DNA of 53,179 nt from positions 4,920 through 58,098 of the forward strand of contig MGVS01000003.1 in the NCBI GenBank assembly GCA_001800605.1, given 5' to 3'. The DNA is from Elusimicrobia bacterium RIFOXYD2_FULL_34_15. GTDB lineage: Bacteria > Elusimicrobiota > UBA8919. A model generated the notes under the pieces. That model did no database searches. It was not told where the DNA came from and saw only the letters and a list, made by a program, of their open reading frames with translations. The translations under genes were made by a program, and so were the position numbers. Positions 16,432 through 24,724 of this stretch are shown one piece after another. How positions within the stretch are numbered: position 1 is the first letter of the stretch; each line of letters begins with the position of its first letter.

Positions 16432-17091
16432 ATGGGTAAAAAAAAAAATCGTAGAATACTATATAACACTGAACAACGTGCTGATTCTCCTATATGGCTT
16501 ACAATATATGCTGATTTAATGACTAATCTGATGCTATTCTTCTTGATGCTTTGGGGATTAACTAAGGTATCTTTTGAAGCATATACGGAAGCTACAAATT
16601 CCTTAAATAAAACAATTACTCAACAAGAAAGAAAATATGAAACAAAAAAGGTAATACCAGATGATAAATCAGGCGGTTATATCGGATATGAAGCGGTGTC
16701 AAAGACCAATACGGATGTACAAGGTATTAAACTTGTATTGGATTCTCCGATTTTATTTGATTTAGGTTCTTCAAAACTTAATGATGAAGCAAAAAGTCAG
16801 CTTGATGATATCATTGCATATCTTTATGACGTTGATTATAGGGCTGTAATAGAAGGTTATACAGATGACACACCTATAGGAAAAAACTTGGGGTTTACTT
16901 CGAACTGGGAACTATCACTTGATAGAGCAAGAAATGTGGTAAAATATTTTGAGGAGCAGGGAATAGATCCAAAACGGCTTGTAATTGCAGGTTACGGTGA
17001 ATTTCATCCTATCTTTCCAAATGATACCGAAGAACATAAAAAACAAAATAGAAGGATTGAAATAAACATTATTTACAAAGAAAGTATCTGA
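16432..17091 (+). CDS. motB: Stator protein MotB with OmpA domain
   Basis: A 219-residue protein from the ATG at 16432 (an in-frame TTG lies nine bases earlier). A basic N-terminus is followed by one membrane helix containing IYADLMTNLMLFFLML; Asp28 sits where MotB carries the proton-accepting Asp. After a plug/linker region, residues about 100-215 form an OmpA-type peptidoglycan-binding domain with GYTDDTP, LSLDRARNV and QNRRIEI. MotB anchors the stator to the wall and opens the ion channel when bound. This copy looks fully functional. A second MotB-like gene follows after a repeat-rich gap. Confidence 0.88.
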   Translation: MGKKKNRRILYNTEQRADSPIWLTIYADLMTNLMLFFLMLWGLTKVSFEAYTEATNSLNKTITQQERKYETKKVIPDDKSGGYIGYEAVSKTNTDVQGIKLVLDSPILFDLGSSKLNDEAKSQLDDIIAYLYDVDYRAVIEGYTDDTPIGKNLGFTSNWELSLDRARNVVKYFEEQGIDPKRLVIAGYGEFHPIFPNDTEEHKKQNRRIEINIIYKESI

Positions 17092-17147
17092 AGCTTTCTT
17101 AGGTATTATACTATGTCTCGATGTTATTGCCTACCTACTCCGCCGGC

Positions 17148-17286
17148 TAGCGGATTAGTAGCGGGAAGCAATCTCTTAATTACGGGATTGCCACGAGCCA
17201 ATAAATTGGCTCTCGCAATGACAGCTATGCTATTATCTGAGTAATCATCTCTTGTAATAAATATCCGCCACTGATTCTATGGCGGA
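17148..17286 (+). repeat. Palindromic intergenic repeats between the two motB genes
   Basis: The stretch contains an imperfect GC-rich palindrome (CTCCGCCGGCTAGCGGA...), a stretch running from GGGAAGCAATCTC to CTCGCAATGACA that resembles widespread bacterial intergenic repeats, and a TCCGCC/GGCGGA hairpin at 17264-17286. No gene is evident. Confidence 0.55.
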
Positions 17287-17311
17287 TAAACAATCGAGGA
17301 TTGTTTAAAAT

Positions 17312-18091
17312 ATGGCTAAAGGTAAATTTTTTTCATTCGGAAGACGATTTGGCGAATCATCAAGGATGGACCCAAATTTATGGGTTGTTTCTTACGGAAA
17401 TACCATGACATTGCTTATGATTTTCTTTCTTATACTTTATTCTAATAGTTATAATTTGAAGCAAAAAAGCATTGAAGCCCAGAAGACTGAAGATCAGTTA
17501 TTGGTAAAAAAACTTGAAAAATTCGGCAGTTCAGCAATAACAGGCGATAAAATCAAAGTAACATTTTCTCAGGACATAATATTCCAGAGCGCAAGTCCAA
17601 CTTTATCAAAAGATTTTGATAATATACTAATTGAGGTTTCTGATTATTTGAAAAAAAGTTCTGGAACAGTAATAATATCAGGACATGCAGATGCTACACC
17701 CTTAAAAGGCGGTAAATATAAGGATAATTGGTTTTTATCCGCAGAGAGGGGTTGGAACGTAGCCCAGGAACTGATAAAAAATGGAATTGATCCCAATAGA
17801 TTACAAATTAGAGGCTATGGAGAGTTTAATCCCGTAGCGGATAATAGCACTGAAGAAGGACGCGGTAAAAATAGAAGAATAGAAATGACTATAATGAAAG
17901 TGCAAACAGAAGAACCAAAGAGATATATATATTACAAAGCGTCCGGTCTTGAAAATATTAATGAGTTGGCTAAAAAATATTTAGGTGATGAAAAGTTTTC
18001 AGAAGTAATCAAAGGGCTGAATCCCGGTAAAATTGATGCAGATGGCAAAATTCTAAAAGATGCTGAAATCTTAATTCCATATAACCCTTAA
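17312..18091 (+). CDS. Second MotB-like protein lacking the channel Asp, with C-terminal LysM-like tail
   Basis: A 259-residue MotB homolog. The single membrane helix reads VVSYGNTMTLLMIFFLIL; Asn30 (codon AAT at 17399) replaces the proton-carrying Asp of MotB. Residues about 85-200 are an OmpA-type peptidoglycan-binding domain with SGHADATP, LSAERGWNV and KNRRIEM. The last 60 residues (ASGLENINELAKKYLGD to ILIPYNP) look like a LysM-type wall-binding module, absent from the first MotB. Because MotB works as a dimer, this chain could pair with the Asp-bearing copy to give a stator with one active and one silent subunit, or act as a structural anchor. This is inference from the missing residue. 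Confidence 0.85.
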   Translation: MAKGKFFSFGRRFGESSRMDPNLWVVSYGNTMTLLMIFFLILYSNSYNLKQKSIEAQKTEDQLLVKKLEKFGSSAITGDKIKVTFSQDIIFQSASPTLSKDFDNILIEVSDYLKKSSGTVIISGHADATPLKGGKYKDNWFLSAERGWNVAQELIKNGIDPNRLQIRGYGEFNPVADNSTEEGRGKNRRIEMTIMKVQTEEPKRYIYYKASGLENINELAKKYLGDEKFSEVIKGLNPGKIDADGKILKDAEILIPYNP

Positions 18092-18093
18092 AA

Positions 18094-18178
18094 GGCAAGT
18101 TAAAAGTATAAATTAAAAGTTTAAATGAAAGACTTAATTTTGACTTGAACTTATTATAATTTTTAACTTTTACTTGCA
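18094..18178 (+). repeat. Inverted heptamer array before polA
   Basis: GGCAAGTTAAAAGTATAAAT on the left is mirrored by AATTTTTAACTTTTACTTGC (18159-18178) on the right; they can pair over most of their length. The polA ATG follows seven bases later. Confidence 0.65.
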
Positions 18179-18184
18179 TCTATT

Positions 18185-20833
18185 ATGATACTCTACCTTA
18201 TCGACGGAAATTCATACATACACAGGGCTTATCACGCAATAAAAAATCTTACAACATCAAAAGGTGAATCCGTTAACGCTGTATACGGTTTCACTAAGAT
18301 GTTGTTAAAAATAATCGAGCAATACAAGCCCGATTACATTGCTGTTTGTTTTGATTATCCTGCACCAACCTTCAGACATAAAGAATTTCCGGACTATAAA
18401 GCAAACAGAAAAAAAACTGATGAAGAATTGAAAAACCAGTTTCCAATGACAAAAGAAATTATTTCCGCATTAAATATTAAAATTTTCGAAAAAGAGGGTT
18501 ACGAAGCAGACGATTTAATAGCCACAATTGCTGAAAGAGCATCGGAACAGGGGATTGATACGATAATAGTAACAAGTGATAAAGACATTTTTCAAATTGT
18601 CAATGATAAGATAAGGATTTTAAATGAACCAAAGGATTCTATCTATGATAAAGAAAGCGTAAAAGAGAAAATTGGGGTATTTCCTGATAGAATAATTGAC
18701 TATCTTGCTTTAGCAGGCGATGCTTCTGATAATATACCCGGAATTTCAGGTATAGGTGAGAAAACCGCTGTTAAGCTAATAGATCAATACGGTAAAATAG
18801 AAGATATAATAAAAAATTATTCTTTAATCGGAGGGAGAATAGGTTTGATGATCAACGAACAATCAAAGTCAGCAATATTATCTAAGAGATTAGCAACTCT
18901 AATAAAAGATGTACCAATAGATATCGAATTTGATCAGTTAAAATCTGCAAGTCCTAATAATGAGAGGCTTTTGAATATTTTGCAAAAGATGGAGTTTTAT
19001 TCATTGATTAAAATGCTTATTAAAGAAGAAGATAATGATATTAAAACAACAAATTACAGTATTATATCTGACGAAACACAACTTATTAATTTTGCTGAAA
19101 ATCTTAAATCAGAAAAAGAGTTTTCATTTTATTTTGCCATGGGCAAGGATAATTTACCAATAGGTCTATCAATTTCATCTGAAAAAGATGAAGGGACGTA
19201 TTTCCCGATTGGACACCAAACACTAATTTATGGAAATCAATTAACTTTTGATATAGTGAAAAAATATTTTAAGCCATTATTTGAAGATAAGAACATCCTG
19301 AAAATTACCCACAATTTGAAATTTCAAATTAATTTTATTGAAGATTGTGGAATAAATTCATACCTTGATACGTTCGACGTAGAGATAGCTTCTTATCTTA
19401 TAAATCCGTCTTTAAAAAATACTTCTTTAGAAAATATTATAATTGAACATCTACAAATAAAGAAAACTATATTTCCGGGTGATGCTGAAAGCATAGATAT
19501 CGAAAATGCAAAAAAAATATTTTGTGAAATATCGGATTTTATATTAAGATGTAAAAAAGTACTTGCATCAAAACTTATTGATAAAAAATTACAGATTTTA
19601 TTTAAGGATATCGAAATGCCTCTGATATTTGTATTATATGTTATGGAAAAAACAGGGATTCTGATAGATAAAGAATATTTTCTTAAACTATCCGAAGAAT
19701 TCTCTAAAGAAATGAAAATATATGAAGAAAAAATATTCAAAATAGTAGGTGAAGAATTTAATATAAATTCTCCTAAACAGCTTTCTTATATTCTTTTTGA
19801 AAAATTGAAATTAAAGCCGGTCAAAAAGACAAAAACAGGTTTTTCCACAAATGAAGATGTTATGTCTGTATTGGCTCAAACACACGAGTTACCTAAAATA
19901 GTTCTTGATTACCGCGAAATAGCAAAACTTAAATCAACTTTTGTTGATGCACTGTTAAGCAAAGTAAATCCAAAGACAAAAAGGCTTCATACTTCTTTTA
20001 ATCAAACCGGTACGGCAACAGGGCGTCTTTCTTCATCAGAACCAAATTTACAAAACATTCCGACTAAAACTTATTTAGGAAAAAAAATAAGAAGAGGATT
20101 TGTTCCTGAAAAAAATTATGTTCTTGTTGCTTTTGATTACTCTCAGATAGATCTACGGGTTTTAGCACATATTACAAAAGACAAGATAATGTGTGAATCT
20201 TTCATGAAAGGCGAAGATATTCACACTATAACTGCTTCAGAAGTTTTCGGCGTAAAAAAGGAAGAAGTGACCAAGGAAATGAGAAACAGGGCAAAAGGTA
20301 TAAATTTCGGTATTGTTTACGGACAGCAATCGTGGGGATTATCGCAACAGCTTGGCATATCTCCTGATGAAGCTCAGAAGTATATTAATAGTTACTTTGA
20401 AAAATATAGCGGTGTAAAGACTTGGATTGCAGAAACAATTAAAAAGGCAAAAAGAGACGGGTATATATCAACACTTTTGGGCAGGATAAGATATTTACCT
20501 GAGATAAACAGTTCAAATCAGCAGATGCGTTCATTTGCAGAAAGGACCGCTATAAACACTCAGATACAAGGTACTTCTGCAGATATAATCAAAGTAGCTA
20601 TGATAAAAATATATGAAAAAATCAAAACACAAAATTTATTGTCAAAATGCAGGATGTTATTACAGGTGCACGATGAACTATTATTTGAGATTATGGCTAC
20701 TGAAACCGAAAATTTAATACCTATAATAAAATCAGAAATGGAAAATGCTGTTAAGCTTGATATACCTGTTCTAGTCAGTACAAAAATGGGGAATAACTGG
20801 GCAGACCTTAAAGAGGTAACGGGTAACGGGTAA
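18185..20833 (+). CDS. polA: DNA polymerase I
   Basis: An 882-residue family A polymerase. Residues 1-290 form the 5' nuclease (LIDGNSYIHRAYHAI, CFDYPAPTFRHKEF, YEADDLIATIAE, VTSDKDIFQIV). The middle 3'-5' exonuclease fold is present but all catalytic acids seem lost: the D-x-E motif is FSFYFAMG and the second motif is THNLKFQ, so proofreading is probably absent. The polymerase domain (about 470-880) has motif A DYSQIDLR, motif B RNRAKGINFGIVYG and motif C VHDELLF. In motif A the usually invariant Glu after Ile is Asp656. It repairs DNA and processes Okazaki fragments. The last residues (VTGNG) and the stop are encoded by the heptamer array that follows. No Shine-Dalgarno sequence precedes the ATG. 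Confidence 0.96.
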   Translation: MILYLIDGNSYIHRAYHAIKNLTTSKGESVNAVYGFTKMLLKIIEQYKPDYIAVCFDYPAPTFRHKEFPDYKANRKKTDEELKNQFPMTKEIISALNIKIFEKEGYEADDLIATIAERASEQGIDTIIVTSDKDIFQIVNDKIRILNEPKDSIYDKESVKEKIGVFPDRIIDYLALAGDASDNIPGISGIGEKTAVKLIDQYGKIEDIIKNYSLIGGRIGLMINEQSKSAILSKRLATLIKDVPIDIEFDQLKSASPNNERLLNILQKMEFYSLIKMLIKEEDNDIKTTNYSIISDETQLINFAENLKSEKEFSFYFAMGKDNLPIGLSISSEKDEGTYFPIGHQTLIYGNQLTFDIVKKYFKPLFEDKNILKITHNLKFQINFIEDCGINSYLDTFDVEIASYLINPSLKNTSLENIIIEHLQIKKTIFPGDAESIDIENAKKIFCEISDFILRCKKVLASKLIDKKLQILFKDIEMPLIFVLYVMEKTGILIDKEYFLKLSEEFSKEMKIYEEKIFKIVGEEFNINSPKQLSYILFEKLKLKPVKKTKTGFSTNEDVMSVLAQTHELPKIVLDYREIAKLKSTFVDALLSKVNPKTKRLHTSFNQTGTATGRLSSSEPNLQNIPTKTYLGKKIRRGFVPEKNYVLVAFDYSQIDLRVLAHITKDKIMCESFMKGEDIHTITASEVFGVKKEEVTKEMRNRAKGINFGIVYGQQSWGLSQQLGISPDEAQKYINSYFEKYSGVKTWIAETIKKAKRDGYISTLLGRIRYLPEINSSNQQMRSFAERTAINTQIQGTSADIIKVAMIKIYEKIKTQNLLSKCRMLLQVHDELLFEIMATETENLIPIIKSEMENAVKLDIPVLVSTKMGNNWADLKEVTGNG

Positions 20834-20871
20834 TGGGTAATGGGTAACGAGTAATGGGTAACAGGTAAAAG
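20816..20871 (+). repeat. Eight-unit heptamer array overlapping the end of polA
   Basis: Eight consecutive heptamers: GTAACGG twice, GTAATGG twice, GTAACGA, GTAATGG, GTAACAG, GTAAAAG. The first two and a half units are translated as the polA C-terminus and give its TAA stop. Confidence 0.75.
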
Positions 20872-20927
20872 TATTAAAAACTTAAAGAAAGAATTTTAAT
20901 CTGTGTAATCGCTTTTAAAAATCTGCC

Positions 20928-20963
20928 CGTCCTCCGCAGTAGCAGACTACTGCTACGGAGGAT
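20928..20963 (+). repeat. GC-rich hairpin before coaE
   Basis: CCTCCGCAGTAGCAG pairs with CTGCTACGGAGG around a short ACTA-type loop, giving a stem of about 12 pairs. It sits 27 bases before the coaE start; no T tract follows. Confidence 0.5.
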
Positions 20964-20989
20964 GGATGTAATCAAATTTTGGAGAAATT

Positions 20990-21553
20990 ATGAGAATCAT
21001 TGGACTTACAGGTGGAATTGCATCAGGGAAGTCGCTTGTGCTTAATGAATTTCAAAGAGTGGGAATAAGTATAATTTCTGCAGATGCAATTGCAAGAGAA
21101 ATTTTTTATAAAAAAGATGTATTAATTGAAGTTAAAAAAATATTTGGTACAGTAGATAGAAATAGAATTGCAAATATAATTTTTTCAAATTCAAAGAAAA
21201 AAAAGTTGCTTGAAAAAATAATTCATCCAAAGGTTGTTTTTGAATTAAGAAAACAGATAGACAAATTAAGGAAAAGAAAATTGAAGATTGTTATTGTAGA
21301 TATTCCGCTGCTGTATGAAGTAGGTCTTGAATATTTGTTCAATAAAATTATTGTGGTTAATTGTAGTAAAGAACAACAAATCGAGCGATTGATAAAGCGG
21401 GATAAAATTTCAATAAAAGAAGCTTTAAAAAAAATAAAATCTCAGATTACTCTCTCAAATAAAATAAATAAAGCTGATTATGTCATTGATAATAAAGATA
21501 CTAAATCAAAAATAAAAAAAGAAGTAAAGAAAATACTTGACAAAATATTGTAA
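20990..21553 (+). CDS. coaE: Dephospho-CoA kinase
   Basis: A 187-residue kinase that phosphorylates the ribose 3'-OH of dephospho-CoA, the last step of coenzyme A synthesis. The P-loop GLTGGIASGKS is at residues 4-14, the CoA-binding SADAIAREI at about 30-38 and the VDIPLLYE motif near residue 100; the lid region IKRDKIS is at about 135. Length is near the family norm. TTGGAGAAATT precedes the ATG, giving a usable ribosome site. The upstream 150 bases are repeats and a CCTCCG...CGGAGG hairpin (around 20928-20963). Confidence 0.93.
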   Translation: MRIIGLTGGIASGKSLVLNEFQRVGISIISADAIAREIFYKKDVLIEVKKIFGTVDRNRIANIIFSNSKKKKLLEKIIHPKVVFELRKQIDKLRKRKLKIVIVDIPLLYEVGLEYLFNKIIVVNCSKEQQIERLIKRDKISIKEALKKIKSQITLSNKINKADYVIDNKDTKSKIKKEVKKILDKIL

Positions 21554-21817
21554 ATTCTATAAAATATTGTTAGTATTTAAATCACGTCTAAATTCACTCC
21601 GTACGAAAATGTAGATACATAATACTAATAAAATATAAGTTAAATTTACAAGAATTTTATTACAACATTTTCTAACGCGATAAACCTATCAATATGAAAA
21701 TCCAGAAAACGCTTTTAGTGAAATTAAAAATCTAATAATTTTTTAATTGATGTTTTTTTTATCATGCATACCGTATATTAAAACATTTAAAATAAATATA
21801 TTGTATTTGGAGGAGAA

Positions 21818-23089
21818 ATGGAACAAACAAACAAAACAGATATCTCTGCTTTATCAAAAATGAGCATGTCAGATCTTACAGTTATGGCAAAAGGTTTGAA
21901 GATTGAAGAAATTGCAGGACTTAAAAAGCAGGAGTTAGTATTTAAAATCCTTCAAGCACAAATTACTTCAAATGGGTTAATGTTTGATGAAGGAGTATTA
22001 GAGGTTTTGCCTGATGGTTTTGGTTTCTTACGATCACCAAACTCAAATTATTTGCCGGGTCCGGAAGATATTTACATTTCACCTTCCCAAATTAAAAAAT
22101 TTGCTTTGCGAAAAGGGGATACCGTTTCCGGAGAAGTAAGACCCCCAAAAGAAAACGAAAGATTTTTAGCTTTACTTAAAGTTCAGGCAGTCAATGGTGA
22201 AGATCCTGAAAAAATAAGAGAACGGGTTCTATTTGATAATTTAACACCTCTTTATCCTCAGAAAAAGATTAATCTTGAAATAAAAAAGGACGAACTTACA
22301 ACGCGTATAATGGATTTGCTAACTCCAATTGGTATGGGTCAACGCGGATTGATTGTATCACCTCCCCGTGCAGGAAAAACAATGATTTTACAGAAAATTG
22401 CAAATGCGATATCCACCAATCATCCTGAAATTCATATGATTGTTCTTTTAATTGATGAAAGACCGGAAGAGGTAACGGATATGCAACGTTCGGTTAAAGC
22501 GGAAGTGATTTCCTCTACATTCGACGAATCACCTGAGAGGCACATTCAGGTGTCGGAAATGGTTTTGGAAAAAGCAAAACGATTAGTGGAACATAAAAAA
22601 GATGTAGTCATCCTACTTGATTCTATTACAAGATTAGCCCGTGCATATAATACAACTCAGCCATCATCCGGAAGAGTTCTTTCCGGCGGATTGGATTCAA
22701 ATGCACTTCAGCGTCCTAAAAGATTTTTTGGCGCTGCCAGGAATATTGAAGAAGGCGGTTCGCTTACAATAATCGCAACAGCGCTTGTCGATACTGGAAG
22801 TAAAATGGATGATGTTATTTTTGAAGAATTTAAAGGTACCGGTAATATGGAAATACATCTTGATAGAAAACTTGCTGATAGGAGAATATTCCCTGCAATA
22901 GATATTAATAGGTCCGGAACAAGAAAAGAGGAGTTGCTGCTTGAACCGGAAGTATTAAATAAAATATGGATTTTAAGAAAAGTTTTAACGCCAATGTCAC
23001 CGACAGAATCGATGGAACTTTTAACTGAAAAGATGTCAGCAACTAAATCTAATAAAGATTTTCTAAAATCTATGGAGATATCGCAATAG
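21818..23089 (+). CDS. rho: Transcription termination factor Rho
   Basis: A 423-residue hexameric RNA-dependent ATPase that ends transcripts. Residues 1-50 carry the RhoN helix-loop motif; residues about 55-125 are the primary RNA-binding OB fold ([25 protein letters not shown]). The motor domain has Walker [12 protein letters not shown], Walker [17 protein letters not shown], the Q-loop/R-loop region and [20 protein letters not shown]. The start is set by TTGGAGGAG six bases upstream. The 264 bases before it contain no gene and no clear promoter. Presence of Rho matters here since many intergenic hairpins lack a T tract. Confidence 0.97.
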   Translation: MEQTNKTDISALSKMSMSDLTVMAKGLKIEEIAGLKKQELVFKILQAQITSNGLMFDEGVLEVLPDGFGFLRSPNSNYLPGPEDIYISPSQIKKFALRKGDTVSGEVRPPKENERFLALLKVQAVNGEDPEKIRERVLFDNLTPLYPQKKINLEIKKDELTTRIMDLLTPIGMGQRGLIVSPPRAGKTMILQKIANAISTNHPEIHMIVLLIDERPEEVTDMQRSVKAEVISSTFDESPERHIQVSEMVLEKAKRLVEHKKDVVILLDSITRLARAYNTTQPSSGRVLSGGLDSNALQRPKRFFGAARNIEEGGSLTIIATALVDTGSKMDDVIFEEFKGTGNMEIHLDRKLADRRIFPAIDINRSGTRKEELLLEPEVLNKIWILRKVLTPMSPTESMELLTEKMSATKSNKDFLKSMEISQ

Positions 23090-23093
23090 TGTA

Positions 23094-23190
23094 GCGGATA
23101 GTTATAGCGTTTTTGCGTTATAGAGTTTTAGCGTTAAAGGATTTAAAGTTTTTAACTCTATAACTCTACAAACCCTAAAACTCTATAAAC
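23094..23190 (+). repeat. Inverted heptamer array after rho
   Basis: The left arm repeats GCGTTAT/GCGTTTT/TTATAGAG; the right arm repeats CTCTATA, ACTCTAC, AACCCTA, AACTCTA. TATAGAGTTTTAG (near 23120) is closely complementary to CTAAAACTCTATA (near 23175). Confidence 0.65.
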
Positions 23191-23206
23191 TTTTTTAGAA
23201 AAAAAA

Positions 23207-24091
23207 ATGGATATTTTTAATAAGATTATACTTGGTATTTTTATTTTTTTAATTGCAATTGTATTTAAACTTACAGCTTTAACTAGCAGACCTGATTATG
23301 ATGGTTTATTGCTTACTAATACAAAAGATAGAACATCAAATTATGAATTTATAAAAAATTTGAATGAATTTGTAATTGTAAATCACACCGTTAAAAAGGG
23401 AGAAAATATAAATAAAATAGCTCAAAAATACGGGATAGATGTGTCTACTATTAGGGGAATAAATAACCTCGATGTAACTTATCTTAAACCCGAACAAAAA
23501 ATATGGGTTATAAATAAAAAAGGACATATACATACTGTGAAAAACGGCGAAAAACTGGAAACTATTTCAAGAAAATATAATGTTAATACTGAGACAATTA
23601 TTATTGCCAATGATTTTGACGAAGATGATGAATTAACGGTAGGTGATAAAATATTTATTCCCGGGATTAAAATTCATTTTGCGGATTTCTTATTACCGCT
23701 AACCAGATATCGTATAACAAGCAGGTTTGGTTCAAGAATGCATCCAATTTTAAGAGAAAGAAGATTTCATGAGGGACTTGATTTGGGAAGATGTTATAGG
23801 GAATCCGTAAGAGCATCAAGTAACGGAAAAGTTATTTTTGCGGGAAGAAAAGGTGGATATGGGAAGATGATAATGATTTCTCATAAAAACGGATTTACTA
23901 CAAGATATGGGCATCTAAGTTTATTCTTTGTCAAAATAAATCAATATGTAAAAGCTGGTCAGATCATAGGAAGAGTTGGTTCTACGGGACTTTCAACCGG
24001 ACCGCATTTGCACTTTGAAGTAAGAAAGTACGGTAGAGCGGTAAATCCGCTTAAATATATTGGTAAACAAATTTTCTTATCCAATAGTTGA
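23207..24091 (+). CDS. Cell-wall peptidase: two LysM domains and M23 metallopeptidase
   Basis: A 294-residue protein with an N-terminal membrane anchor (about residues 5-25). Two LysM domains bind peptidoglycan: about 53-103 (VKKGENINKIAQKYGI) and 106-150 (VKNGEKLETISRKYNV). Residues about 160-290 form an M23 (lysostaphin/NlpD-like) domain with zinc and catalytic motifs HEGLDLG and PHLHFEVR, all key residues present, so it is probably an active endopeptidase rather than an activator only. It is placed between rho and rpmE. The stop overlaps the -35 box of the rpmE promoter. Confidence 0.9.
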   Translation: MDIFNKIILGIFIFLIAIVFKLTALTSRPDYDGLLLTNTKDRTSNYEFIKNLNEFVIVNHTVKKGENINKIAQKYGIDVSTIRGINNLDVTYLKPEQKIWVINKKGHIHTVKNGEKLETISRKYNVNTETIIIANDFDEDDELTVGDKIFIPGIKIHFADFLLPLTRYRITSRFGSRMHPILRERRFHEGLDLGRCYRESVRASSNGKVIFAGRKGGYGKMIMISHKNGFTTRYGHLSLFFVKINQYVKAGQIIGRVGSTGLSTGPHLHFEVRKYGRAVNPLKYIGKQIFLSNS

Positions 24092-24115
24092 CTTTTAAAA
24101 AATATTTAATATAAT
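24088..24115 (+). promoter_or_regulatory. Sigma-70-type promoter for rpmE
   Basis: TTGACT (24088-24093) and TATAAT (24110-24115) with a 16-base spacer. The -35 box overlaps the stop codon of the M23 peptidase. The rpmE start is 36 bases after the -10 box. Confidence 0.65.
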
Positions 24116-24150
24116 TGTTATAAGATATTTTATTAAAGTGAGGTATAAAA

Positions 24151-24516
24151 ATGAGAGAAGGAATTCATCCTAATTATGTCGAATGTAAAGTGAGCTGTGC
24201 GTGTGGGAATAGTTTTGTTACAATGTCAACAAAACCGGAAATAAAGCTGGATATTTGCTCAAAGTGTCATCCATATTTCACTGGAAAGCAAAAACTGATA
24301 GATACTGCCGGTCGTGTTGATAAGTTTATTTCAAAATATTCAAAAACAGGCGGAAAGGCGGTTCTGAGAAAACCAAAAGAAGTAGTAATGAAAATAAAAC
24401 CGTTAAAGAAAGTAAAAAAGGCTGTTCCGAAAATTATACCCGGTAAAGATACAAGAAGAAAAGGGGAAGGAAGAAAAGTAGAAGCAAAAAAAGAATCAAA
24501 ACCAACTGAAAAATAG
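24151..24516 (+). CDS. rpmE: Ribosomal protein bL31 with long basic C-terminal extension
   Basis: A 121-residue protein. Residues 1-68 match bL31 ([31 protein letters not shown]). Four Cys (16, 18, and the C-SKC pair near 36-39) form the zinc site, so this is the zinc-binding form. The remaining 50 residues are rich in Lys and Arg and have no match in the usual 65-75-residue protein; such tails occur in some lineages and probably reach into rRNA. GTGAGG lies nine bases before the ATG. It has its own promoter and a good terminator, so it is a single-gene unit. Confidence 0.93.
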   Translation: MREGIHPNYVECKVSCACGNSFVTMSTKPEIKLDICSKCHPYFTGKQKLIDTAGRVDKFISKYSKTGGKAVLRKPKEVVMKIKPLKKVKKAVPKIIPGKDTRRKGEGRKVEAKKESKPTEK

Positions 24517-24538
24517 TAAATTTAAATAATATTAATAT

Positions 24539-24577
24539 AAGGCAAAGTTTTCTTACAAAGATTTCTTTGCCTTTTTT
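24539..24577 (+). terminator. Intrinsic terminator after rpmE
   Basis: GGCAAAG (24541-24547) pairs with CTTTGCC (24565-24571) and is followed by TTTTTT. This is the clearest terminator in the housekeeping block. Confidence 0.8.
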
Positions 24578-24652
24578 ATACGCGGAGGTCGCCCGCCTAA
24601 ATGAAAAAGTCGGGACAAGTAACTCTAATGGTTTATCTTGAGTTAATCTGTG

Positions 24653-24675
24653 TCCGCCACTGAATCTTCGGCGGA
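24653..24675 (+). repeat. Short TCCGCC/GGCGGA palindrome
   Basis: TCCGCCACTGAATC...GGCGGA is a half-size member of the CCGCCACT family; a very similar hairpin lies at 17264-17286. It is followed by a TGTGTAATCAAATTTTGG leader shared with the coaE upstream region. Confidence 0.55.
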
Positions 24676-24724
24676 TAAATAATCGGCTTTAAAAAACTGT
24701 GTAATCAAATTTTGGAAAAATTTT

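Noticed and set aside
15553-18091. Zorya-type antiphage system (MotA/MotB-like)
   Set aside because: MotA is of ordinary length with no long cytoplasmic tail, and no ZorC/ZorD/ZorE-like gene is adjacent; the FliG-like partner argues for a motor.
20816-20871. CRISPR-like array
   Set aside because: Units are seven bases without spacers; no cas gene is present.
21747-21779. TTGATG ... TATATT promoter before rho
   Set aside because: The spacer is 21 bases, too long for a normal promoter.
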